DNA of 11,806 nt, from contig DPQS01000015.1 of NCBI GenBank assembly GCA_003537755.1, forward strand, positions 1 through 11,806. Direction: 5' to 3'. Positions 6,137-11,806 of this stretch are shown here, one piece after another. The notes below the pieces were generated by a model. The model worked only from the letters and a program-made list of their open reading frames with translations. It was not told the origin of the DNA and made no database searches. Each line of letters opens with the position of its first letter. The stretch's first letter is position 1. The DNA comes from Clostridiales bacterium (GTDB taxonomy: Bacteria; Bacillota; Clostridia; Christensenellales; CAG-314). Both the position numbers and the translations under genes were made by a program.

Positions 6137-7186
6137 ATGAAACGGATGACAAAATCGGCACTTGTCGCGACAAGCGTACTGCTGATTGTAGTACTTACGG
6201 TTGCCTTGTGCGGTTGCTCTCTGTCCGACTTTCCGTTGTTCGGTGGCGGCAGCAGCGGCAATTCTACATACGGCAACTTTAACAAACTTAACATCGATGT
6301 AGATTCCTACGATACCGACCCCGACGGAAGCAACACTACCAAAGTTGCGGGCATTGCGATGGCTGCCACTTACGAAATAAGTTGCGACATCACATTCACC
6401 TACACTACGCGCAGTTACGGCTTTGGCGGAACAAGTTACCGCACGGCAGAGGGCACTTCTTCGGCAAGCGGCACAGGCTTCGCAATCGACGAGGACAGTT
6501 ACATGATAACCAACGCCCACGTAATAAACGTTGAAGATTGGTCCAACTACACCAACTTTACCATTGTGTCGCGCACGGTTTACGCGGCACGCGAGGGCAT
6601 TAACGAGCGTTTTAAGTGCGAAATCATTGCATACAACGAGCAACTGGACCTTGCTCTGCTCAAAATCGACACCGAAGGGCAAACGGCAAACCTCAATTAC
6701 CTGCCTTTCTTCGACTTCGCAGAGACCTCGGCAAACGGCAAAATGACATTAAACTACGGCGAGACCGCCATTGCGATAGGCAATGCCAACGGCTACGGCA
6801 TCAGCATCACAAAGGGTGTTGTGTCGGCTCCGGTGCGCCGCTTTCAAAGTAGCAACGGAACTGTTACCCTTGCGGTGCAAACCGACGCGGCAATCAACCC
6901 GGGCAACTCAGGCGGACCGCTGTGCAACGCATATGCGGCGGTAATCGGCGTAAATTCCTTCAAAATAGTAACTACAAACACGGAGAATATGGGTTATGCA
7001 ATACCGTCGTACGTGGTGACAGAGTTTATCGACAGTCTGATAAACGGCACCTACGACACGGCAAAAACCGTTTCTTCCACTCACGGCAAAGCGTTCAGCG
7101 GTACGGTTGACGTTACATACTACCTTGCCACATCGCGCGCCTACACTTCCGACGGCAGCAATCTTGTGTCAAACAACGCCAAATAA
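6137..7186 (+). CDS. S1C (DegP/HtrA-like) trypsin-fold serine protease, lipoprotein, no PDZ domain
   Basis: A 349-residue secreted serine protease of the HtrA/DegP group. The N-terminus has a basic start, a hydrophobic core (8-24) and LCGC, a near-lipobox, so Cys27 is probably lipidated and the enzyme held on the outer face of the membrane. A Gly/Ser/Asn-rich tether (35-68) follows. The catalytic triad is intact: His128 in TNAHV, Asp171 in QLDLALLKI and Ser258 in NPGNSGGPL. After the protease fold (ending near 308) there are only about 40 polar residues, so the usual PDZ domain is absent. A strong AAGGAGG (6119-6125) lies 11 nt upstream of the start. The gene is a single unit with its own terminator (7222-7251). 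Roles in envelope protein quality control are typical of the family; the true substrate is unknown. Confidence 0.9.
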   Translation: MKRMTKSALVATSVLLIVVLTVALCGCSLSDFPLFGGGSSGNSTYGNFNKLNIDVDSYDTDPDGSNTTKVAGIAMAATYEISCDITFTYTTRSYGFGGTSYRTAEGTSSASGTGFAIDEDSYMITNAHVINVEDWSNYTNFTIVSRTVYAAREGINERFKCEIIAYNEQLDLALLKIDTEGQTANLNYLPFFDFAETSANGKMTLNYGETAIAIGNANGYGISITKGVVSAPVRRFQSSNGTVTLAVQTDAAINPGNSGGPLCNAYAAVIGVNSFKIVTTNTENMGYAIPSYVVTEFIDSLINGTYDTAKTVSSTHGKAFSGTVDVTYYLATSRAYTSDGSNLVSNNAK

Positions 7187-7221
7187 GTTTGACACGTCTG
7201 CACATTTTTTCTCTTCCTTTG

Positions 7222-7251
7222 AAAGGAGCCGACAGCAATGTCGGCTCTTTT
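7222..7251 (+). terminator. Intrinsic terminator of the S1C protease gene
   Basis: GAGCCGACA (7226-7234), GCAA tetraloop and TGTCGGCTC (7239-7247) form a perfect 9-bp stem. Four upstream bases AAAG (7222-7225) can pair with the four T that follow (7248-7251). It sits 35 nt after the stop codon. Confidence 0.9.
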
Positions 7252-7343
7252 CACGTCTTAAAGAGTTTTTTGCGGAAAATATTCGGGCTGTATTATTTAC
7301 GTTCCGGGTAAAAAAAACACTCTAAAAAACAAACGCATTAACA

Positions 7344-7383
7344 AAAAAAAGGCTGTTTTCGCAAAAAGAAAACAGCCTTTTTG
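7344..7383. terminator. Bidirectional intrinsic terminator between convergent genes
   Basis: GGCTGTTTTC (7351-7360) and GAAAACAGCC (7368-7377) form a perfect 10-bp stem with a 7-nt loop. It is flanked by an A run on the left and five T on the right, so it has the U-tract needed on either strand. It probably terminates the minus-strand gene ending at 7511 and backs up the protease terminator. Confidence 0.88.
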
Positions 7384-7510
7384 TAATTAAATTTCAGATA
7401 CGTAGTAATTTTTTGATTACAATCAAGCAGTCGCTGCCGATTGTCGTCGCAAGCGCAACGGCGGATGTTATTCGCCGGACAGGGCTTGCAACACAGCCGC
7501 TAAGACCAAA

Positions 7511-8494
7511 TTACTTCGAGTAAGCGTATTCCGCCACGGACACCAGTTTTACCGTGCCGCTTGCCGTATCGATATTCTGAATGCGACCGATACGTGAGAA
7601 AAGATAACTGACTACTTCCGTTGCGTAACCGCTGATTTGCGCTGTTGTAAGGGGCTCATCGTTTTCCGTCGCAATCAGTTTGAACACCGCGTCCAACACT
7701 TTAAGACTGACGTCGCGATTGTTTCCGTTTACCGAAACAGAGGAAAATGTGCCTTGCAGTCTGCCTTCGTCGGACAGGTTAACCTTGATGTCGATGTCGG
7801 CGTACACAATGTCCGCCAGCGTAACAAACGGAATACTAACCTCGCCCGTGTAGTCGGAGATATCCACCGAAACAGCCAATTTCAGCACTACATCGTCACC
7901 GTCCGCCACAAAGTGCATGCGGCACACGGAAGCGTCCAGTGTTTGCAGAATTTTAAGCGGAGCGACAATCTGCGAAAGAGATTCGTTGCCCGCCGTTTGC
8001 GCCAGGTCGGTGATAACCTTACTGTCGGCGTAAAACTGATTGAGCGCGACGTTGAACATGTACGCAAGTTGCGTTTCCGGCAGGGTGTAGTTGCTTTTTG
8101 CAAGGGTCAACAGCGCATTGTCGCAAACGGGTTCGAGTTGAACAAACAGTTTGCCATAGTAAACATCGTCGCCTTTTTTGCCAAGGTTCCACACTTCGGC
8201 TGTCTTGTCGGCGGCTGCTTTGTCCTCGTTCGTCGGCAGATTGTTGCCGTCAAGCGTATATGCGTTTTTCGTAAGCGACTTTGCAAGGTTCCACAACTCG
8301 CTGATTTTTACGTTGCCAAGTCCAACGCCGTCCACTGTGTCGTTGCCGAGAGATACGCCGCCCAGCCCGATTTCGTCGGGCGTTTTGTTGAGCACGTAAG
8401 TAACGCCGCCCACAACTATTGCTACAATAATCAGAACTATCACAACAAAAGTAACAAGACAACCGCCCTTACGCGCTTTAAGTTTATAGTTCAT
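7511..8494 (-). CDS. Membrane-anchored protein of unknown function
   Basis: I do not recognise this 327-residue protein. A basic N-terminus (MNYKLKARKGG) is followed by one hydrophobic segment (about 12-34), and the rest is soluble, predicting an N-in anchor with a large extracytoplasmic part. Residues 40-66 hold a Gly-rich GLGGVSLGN / GVGLGN stretch, and the WNL tripeptide occurs twice (about 68 and 102). The second half (about 190-265) alternates hydrophobic and polar residues with Asp-rich turns, suggesting beta structure. There is no lipobox, no catalytic signature and no known repeat. AGGTGA just upstream supports the start, and the gene begins 10 nt after the cyclophilin stop, so the two are co-transcribed. 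The hairpin at 7344-7383 lies downstream as its terminator. Confidence 0.75.
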   Translation of the reverse strand: MNYKLKARKGGCLVTFVVIVLIIVAIVVGGVTYVLNKTPDEIGLGGVSLGNDTVDGVGLGNVKISELWNLAKSLTKNAYTLDGNNLPTNEDKAAADKTAEVWNLGKKGDDVYYGKLFVQLEPVCDNALLTLAKSNYTLPETQLAYMFNVALNQFYADSKVITDLAQTAGNESLSQIVAPLKILQTLDASVCRMHFVADGDDVVLKLAVSVDISDYTGEVSIPFVTLADIVYADIDIKVNLSDEGRLQGTFSSVSVNGNNRDVSLKVLDAVFKLIATENDEPLTTAQISGYATEVVSYLFSRIGRIQNIDTASGTVKLVSVAEYAYSK

Positions 8495-8504
8495 TTTTCA
8501 CCTT

Positions 8505-9023
8505 TTACTTTTTTTCGGGGTCGGGATAGGTTTCGCCGAAGGTGTCCACCGTCACCGATTTCATAACCTGATCCTCATACGGACGGTCGGAAAAGTCGGT
8601 GTACTCGTCGGCGATTTCGTCCACAACGTCCATACCTTCCACTACCTTACCGAATGCGGCATACGCACCGTCCAGGTGAGGCGCGTCGGCATGCATGATG
8701 AAAAATTGACTGCCCGCACTGTCGGGGTTCATTGCGCGCGCCATACTGATTACGCCGCGTTCGTGCGCAAGTTTGTTGTCGAATCCGTTTTGTCTGAACT
8801 CGCCCTTGATTCCGTACCCGGGGCCGCCGGTGCCGTTTCCCTTGGGACAACCGCCCTGAATCATAAATCCGCGGATAACGCGGTGAAACTTAAGCCCGTT
8901 GTAAAAGCCCTTGTTTACAAGCGAAATAAAGTTGTTTACGGTGTTCGGCGCAACGTCGGGGTACAATTCCACCTTGATTTTTTTGCCGTTTGCCATTGTA
9001 ATTGTAACGATAGGATTTTTCAT
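8505..9023 (-). CDS. Cyclophilin-type peptidyl-prolyl cis-trans isomerase
   Basis: A 172-residue single-domain cyclophilin that speeds proline isomerisation in folding proteins. Signature blocks are FHRVIRGFMIQGG (46-58) with catalytic Arg48 and pocket residues Phe53, Met54 and Gln56; AGSQFFI (103-109); and LDGAYAAFGKV (117-127). The tryptophan that precedes LDG in human CypA, and governs cyclosporin binding, is His116 here, as in many bacterial forms. There is no signal peptide, so it is cytoplasmic. The start has an ideal GGAGGA (9027-9032, minus strand). It is followed after 10 nt by the membrane-anchored unknown gene. The M29 peptidase gene ends 211 nt upstream and no clear promoter was found between them, so read-through or a weak promoter is possible. 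Confidence 0.95.
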   Translation of the reverse strand: MKNPIVTITMANGKKIKVELYPDVAPNTVNNFISLVNKGFYNGLKFHRVIRGFMIQGGCPKGNGTGGPGYGIKGEFRQNGFDNKLAHERGVISMARAMNPDSAGSQFFIMHADAPHLDGAYAAFGKVVEGMDVVDEIADEYTDFSDRPYEDQVMKSVTVDTFGETYPDPEKK

Positions 9024-9062
9024 AAGTCCTCCATTTTAACTTGCTGCCGCCACGCATCCGTC

Positions 9063-9074
9063 ACTTCGCGAAGT
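9063..9074. promoter_or_regulatory. 12-bp perfect palindrome in the cyclophilin leader
   Basis: ACTTCGCGAAGT is a perfect palindrome 40 nt upstream of the cyclophilin start, within the 211-nt spacer (9024-9234) between the M29 and cyclophilin genes. The rest of that spacer holds no gene, clear promoter or T-tailed terminator. The palindrome may be an operator or chance. Confidence 0.25.
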
Positions 9075-9234
9075 CATTCCTTCTCTTGGATGGCTTACAG
9101 AGCGGTGATTTTGCGATACGTGCAATTTCTCACTCTGCAATAAACGCCAAGGGTATTTTGAACAATTTCGCCCTACTGCAGTGCCGATTATCGTGTCGGA
9201 TTCCAAACTGACTTAAATGCCGATGGCGGCTACA

Positions 9235-10467
9235 TTAAATAATCCACTCGCCGTCACGGAACAACGGAGTAACTTTGCCGTCGAAACCGATACCGTCGAT
9301 GTCGATATCCTTGGTACCCACCATAAAGTCTACGTGCTGAATGCTGCTGTTCATACCGTGTTCGGCAAGCTGCTCCGCAGTCATAGCGTTGCCGTTTCTT
9401 ACCGTCGTGGGGTAACTTGCGCCGAATGCAAGGTGGCAACTCGCGTTTTCGTCAAACAGCGTGTTGAAGAACAAAATTCCGCTTTCCGCAATAGGGCTAT
9501 GCTTGCCGATGAGTGCGATTTCGCCAAGGCTCAGCACGCCTTCGTCGGACGAAAGCAATCCTTTAAGCGCATCGTAACCCACTTCCGCCGAGTAGTCCAC
9601 CACTTTGCCGTCTTTGAAGGTAATTTTGAAGTTGTCGATAATGTTGCCGTTGTTGACAAGGGGCAGCGCGTTGACAACCGTGCCGTTGATCTTTTTGTTG
9701 TGCGGCGCGGTAAAGATTTCTTCCGTGGGCATGTTGGCGGTAAATGGCAGTCCGTCCTGTCCTTCTTCTTCGGCGGCAAGCCACACGTGGTCAAGGGCAA
9801 GACCGACGGTCAGATCGGTGCCTTCCTTGTTGCTCATGTGGATGTACTCGAAGTTGTGGTCGTTGAGGAACTTGGCGCGACGGTGCAGTGTGTCGATGTG
9901 TTTGCGCCATGCCTCGGTCGGATTGTCGGTGTCAAGACGCATGATGTGTCCGATAGCGTTCCACATTTTGTCAACGGCAACGTCCGTCGGGTCGTTGGGG
10001 AACACTTGCGCCGCCCATGCAGGCGTAGGAATGGAAACAATTGTCCAACGCAGATAGTTGCCCATTGTCGCCTTGCGGAAGTTTGCCATAGCCTTGCTCG
10101 AAGCAATGTTTGCGGCAGCAATTTTGTCGGGGTCACAACCCTTGTAGATGTTGGGATTGCCTGCGCTGATGCTGATAAGACAGCACTTGTGGTCGATGAA
10201 GTATTGCGCCTGCGCCACCTGGTAGTCGGGCACTTCGCAAAGCGTTTCCTTGCTGGCGTTAAGCATATTGATTCGCCCCAACACTTCGTCTCTCCACTGC
10301 ATAAGTACGCGTTTCGCGCCGAATTGATAAGCCTTTTCCGCAATGAGATGAGCAAAATCGGCGCAGTTGACGTCGCAACGAATTACCACTTCCTGCCCCT
10401 TTTGCATGTTTGCGCCGATACGTACGGCAAGTTCGGCAAAGTTTTCCATTTGTTTGTTTGTAAGCAT
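9235..10467 (-). CDS. M29 family metallo-aminopeptidase
   Basis: A 410-residue cytosolic aminopeptidase of family M29 (aminopeptidase T/AmpS type), which removes N-terminal residues from peptides with two metal ions; 410 residues is the usual length. The expected ligands line up in order: Glu250 in NMPTEE, Glu316 in LSLGEIAL, His345 in ASCHLAFG, Tyr352 in SYPTT, and His378 and Asp380 in SIQHVDFMVG. The N-terminal regulatory or dimer domain (1-230) has the family's LTNKQ-ENFAELAV opening. The start is supported by AAGGAG (minus strand, 10474-10479), 6 nt upstream. Transcription starts from a perfect consensus promoter, with a leader of about 66 nt. It is divergent from spoIIID. A housekeeping role in peptide turnover is likely. 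Confidence 0.95.
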   Translation of the reverse strand: MLTNKQMENFAELAVRIGANMQKGQEVVIRCDVNCADFAHLIAEKAYQFGAKRVLMQWRDEVLGRINMLNASKETLCEVPDYQVAQAQYFIDHKCCLISISAGNPNIYKGCDPDKIAAANIASSKAMANFRKATMGNYLRWTIVSIPTPAWAAQVFPNDPTDVAVDKMWNAIGHIMRLDTDNPTEAWRKHIDTLHRRAKFLNDHNFEYIHMSNKEGTDLTVGLALDHVWLAAEEEGQDGLPFTANMPTEEIFTAPHNKKINGTVVNALPLVNNGNIIDNFKITFKDGKVVDYSAEVGYDALKGLLSSDEGVLSLGEIALIGKHSPIAESGILFFNTLFDENASCHLAFGASYPTTVRNGNAMTAEQLAEHGMNSSIQHVDFMVGTKDIDIDGIGFDGKVTPLFRDGEWII

Positions 10468-10539
10468 TTGATTCTCCTTTGGCAGTACGCCGCTTTTGCC
10501 ACGGCACAGTCTGCCCGTACAAGATTGTTAACGAAAGTA

Positions 10540-10568
10540 ATTATACCCTTTGCGCCGCCCGATGTCAA
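10540..10568 (-). promoter_or_regulatory. Perfect consensus sigma-A promoter of the M29 gene
   Basis: On the minus strand TTGACA (10568-10563), exactly 17 nt, then TATAAT (10545-10540): 12 of 12 consensus matches with optimal spacing. Predicted +1 is near 10533. A TGGCA...TGCCA hairpin can form in the leader next to the ribosome binding site. Confidence 0.92.
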
Positions 10569-10641
10569 ACGTATATGAATTGTGCTTCACATTAAATTTG
10601 CCGTCGCTTTGCAGACGCCGCATTTCAGCCCTGCGTAAAAA

Positions 10642-10670
10642 TCATATCTCGACAAAACTCGACATACACT
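10642..10670 (+). promoter_or_regulatory. Sigma-E-type sporulation promoter of spoIIID
   Basis: TCATATC (10642-10648) fits the mother-cell sigma-E -35 consensus KMATATT in 6 of 7 positions. After 14 nt comes CATACACT (10663-10670), an exact match to the -10 consensus CATACAnT. spoIIID is a known sigma-E gene in Bacillus. The expected transcript start (about 10675-10678) falls on the AGAGGA ribosome binding site (10675-10680), so the leader would be only 8-11 nt. Confidence 0.8.
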
Positions 10671-10685
10671 TAACAGAGGACCATT

Positions 10686-10934
10686 GTGAAAGACTACGTT
10701 TGCGAACGCGTGATAAACATGGCAAAGCACATTTCCGCGACCAAATGCACGCTGAGAGAAGCGGCAAAAGTATTTAGCGTGGGTAAATCCACCGCTCACA
10801 AAGACATGACCGAGCGGTTGCAATTTGTCGACAAAGGTCTGTTTGACCAAGTTGCCGCCATACTTGCCTACCACCTGCAGGTCAGACACCTGCGCGGCGG
10901 TGAAGCCACCAAACGCAGATTCGGCTGCGAGTAG
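10686..10934 (+). CDS. spoIIID: Stage III sporulation transcriptional regulator SpoIIID
   Basis: An 82-residue DNA-binding protein that switches genes on and off in the mother cell after sigma-E activation. The match to SpoIIID runs along the whole chain: KDYV-ERV start, helix-turn-helix with TLREAAKVF (22-30), turn SVG and recognition helix KSTAHKDMTERL (34-45), then the diagnostic C-terminal basic block RHLRGGEATKRRF (67-79). It lacks about ten residues at the C-terminus compared with the Bacillus protein, as in other short clostridial forms. The start codon is GTG, chosen because AGAGGA lies 5 nt upstream and the N-terminus aligns residue for residue with the family; Met12 would cut off conserved sequence. 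It stands alone, between a divergent M29 gene and a convergent HAD gene. Confidence 0.96.
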   Translation: MKDYVCERVINMAKHISATKCTLREAAKVFSVGKSTAHKDMTERLQFVDKGLFDQVAAILAYHLQVRHLRGGEATKRRFGCE

Positions 10935-11023
10935 CATTTTGTTTACGATTTTTGGCGGCAAATCAGCACTTATCGCCATTAAACGTACCTGTAAATACAT
11001 TTTAACTGCACAAAGCGGTACAT

Positions 11024-11617
11024 TTATTTTTTCGCGTGTTTGTCTGCAATTTTGTTACCGCCACTGTACACAAGGGTAATTTTGTCTCCTTTTACGAGAT
11101 AGCCGCTTTCGGCATAGGCAAACATCGGCTCGTCCGACCAGTTGTCGCTGTAAAAAGTTTTCGGTGCGCCGCCAAGGTTTGCGCCCTTGTAACGCAGCAC
11201 TTTGTCCGCACCGTAGCAATGCACTCCGTCCACCTTTGCGGTGCGCGGGTCAACCTTTGTGGCAATGCACTTTACGCCAAGTCGTCGGCACGCCTCGTCA
11301 ACGATGTAGGCAGGTGAAGCCGACACAACAACGTCATCGTCGCGCCGCTGAGCAATGTACCACGGCTTTATGCGGCACATTTCCTTATCCCAGAATTTTT
11401 TTACGCGCTTTTCGACATTCGGCACAAACACGACAAAACTGCCAAGCCAGGTAAGGTAGGTATTTTTGTCAATAAGTTTTACCGCATTAAGAATTACCGC
11501 CGCCAGAAAGACGGGGGTAAACAATACGAGGTAAGGCAGGCGCAACAGGCAGTAACCGAAAAATCGTCTGAAACTGTTGCCGCGAAAAATGGTATCGTCA
11601 AAATCGTAACTGTTCAT
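11024..11617 (-). CDS. HAD-IB-type phosphatase
   Basis: A 197-residue haloacid-dehalogenase phosphatase of the phosphoserine-phosphatase-like IB group. Motif I is DFDDT (nucleophile Asp5, acid Asp7), motif II VVVSASP (Ser99), motif III Lys139 in GADKVLRY, and motif IV FYSDNWSD (Asp158, Asp162). The cap between motifs I and II begins with a strongly hydrophobic stretch (about 21-46), which may form buried helices or a membrane-touching segment. The motif set and length match small HAD proteins common in Clostridia that are often labelled only as HAD hydrolases; the substrate is unknown. The start at 11617 is fixed by motif I lying five residues in. No ribosome binding site precedes it. It is convergent with spoIIID, with no convincing terminator in the 89-nt gap. 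Confidence 0.9.
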   Translation of the reverse strand: MNSYDFDDTIFRGNSFRRFFGYCLLRLPYLVLFTPVFLAAVILNAVKLIDKNTYLTWLGSFVVFVPNVEKRVKKFWDKEMCRIKPWYIAQRRDDDVVVSASPAYIVDEACRRLGVKCIATKVDPRTAKVDGVHCYGADKVLRYKGANLGGAPKTFYSDNWSDEPMFAYAESGYLVKGDKITLVYSGGNKIADKHAKK

Positions 11618-11623
11618 AAATTT

Positions 11624-11652
11624 ATTGTACCATAAAGCCGCGTTAAATACAA
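11624..11652 (-). promoter_or_regulatory. Extended -10 promoter of the HAD gene, predicting leaderless mRNA
   Basis: Minus strand: TGG then TACAAT (11629-11624), an extended -10 with 5 of 6 matches. A poor -35 (TTGTAT, 3 of 6) lies 17 nt further up. The -10 ends 6 nt before the ATG, so the usual +1 is the A of the start codon. No Shine-Dalgarno sequence is present. Confidence 0.6.
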
Positions 11653-11720
11653 GCCGCTACGCAAAAGTCGGTTGAGTGGTTTGAACGTGGATTTTTATCA
11701 ATTTTTTTAGATAATGTAGC

Positions 11721-11783
11721 CGAAGTGCGTTGAAAAGGTGTCGAAGTAAGTTTAGTTGTCTCCGAAGTGAAGCAGATTATGTA
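11721..11783. repeat. Three CGAAGT words at exact 21-nt spacing
   Basis: CGAAGT begins at 11721, 11742 and 11763, so three imperfect 21-nt units follow each other. Apart from the shared hexamer the units are diverged. A spacing of two helical turns would put the words on one face of the DNA, as in an array of binding sites, but chance or a decayed tandem repeat is possible. Confidence 0.3.
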
Positions 11784-11784
11784 A

Positions 11785-11806
11785 GGGGTCCTGGCGAGGA
11801 ATTGCC
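11785..11806 (+). repeat. Beginning of a third repeat copy, cut by the window edge
   Basis: The last 22 bases match the outer end of copy 1 (reverse complement of about 127-148) in roughly two thirds of positions without gaps, ending in the same ATTGCC. The rest of the element would lie beyond the window. Confidence 0.35.

Noticed and set aside
7637..8566. 309-residue open frame opposite the membrane-anchored protein
   Set aside because: Arg/Val/Asn-rich shadow frame without ribosome binding site; the minus-strand gene has an anchor helix, ribosome binding site and operon position.
9181..9210. Possible fourth repeat copy sharing CCGATTAT with copy 1
   Set aside because: Only an 8-base identity without the decamer or the terminal arms; likely chance.
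9217..10578. 453-residue open frame on the plus strand across the M29 gene
   Set aside because: Shadow of the aminopeptidase, with the same unnatural composition, and it would run through the consensus promoter at 10540-10568.
10953..10978. TGGCG...CGCCA stem between spoIIID and the HAD gene as a terminator
   Set aside because: Only 5 bp with a 16-nt loop and no T run following on either strand.

Overview
The window looks like chromosomal DNA of an endospore-forming member of the Bacillota, most likely an uncultured Clostridia lineage of roughly 50% GC. The main support is a clear spoIIID gene (sporulation regulator of the mother cell) with a sigma-E-type promoter. Consensus sigma-A promoters, Shine-Dalgarno (SD) driven starts and a DUF2974 hydrolase fit this too. 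Genus-level placement cannot be made from the sequence. There is no rRNA, tRNA, CRISPR array or intact insertion sequence.

Layout. (1) 1-329: a degenerate inverted-repeat element (about 51-148), then a gene-free leader. (2) 330-1454 (+): DUF2974/Mbeg1-like alpha/beta hydrolase. (3) 1605-5829 (+): a compact operon with a strong extended -10 promoter and a structured leader, then metG, tatD, a TatD-linked small radical SAM gene and queH. It ends in an intrinsic terminator that swallows the queH stop codon. Junctions are tight (1-nt overlap metG/tatD, 4-nt overlap rSAM/queH), except for a long stem-loop between tatD and the radical SAM gene. (4) 5832-6136: a second degenerate copy of the repeat, then a probable promoter and a palindrome ahead of an S1C (DegP/HtrA-like) lipoprotein protease without PDZ domain (6137-7186, +). 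(5) 7222-7382: two strong hairpin terminators between convergent genes. (6) 10467-7511 (-): an M29 metallo-aminopeptidase behind a perfect consensus promoter, then a cyclophilin and a membrane-anchored protein of unknown function, the last two only 10 nt apart. (7) 10642-10934 (+): spoIIID. (8) 11617-11024 (-): a HAD-IB-type phosphatase whose promoter implies leaderless mRNA. (9) 11618-11806: spacer with a short 21-nt-periodic repeat and the beginning of a third copy of the repeat element.

How the genes relate. The metG operon joins translation (methionine charging), a TatD nuclease, an uncharacterised radical SAM enzyme and the last step of queuosine synthesis for tRNA. This combination is the best candidate for undescribed biology here. 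The S1C protease, cyclophilin and anchored unknown protein suggest envelope or protein-quality functions, and SpoIIID marks the sporulation programme. All coding strands, in both orientations, are rich in A and C and poor in G, which points to codon choice rather than replication-strand skew.
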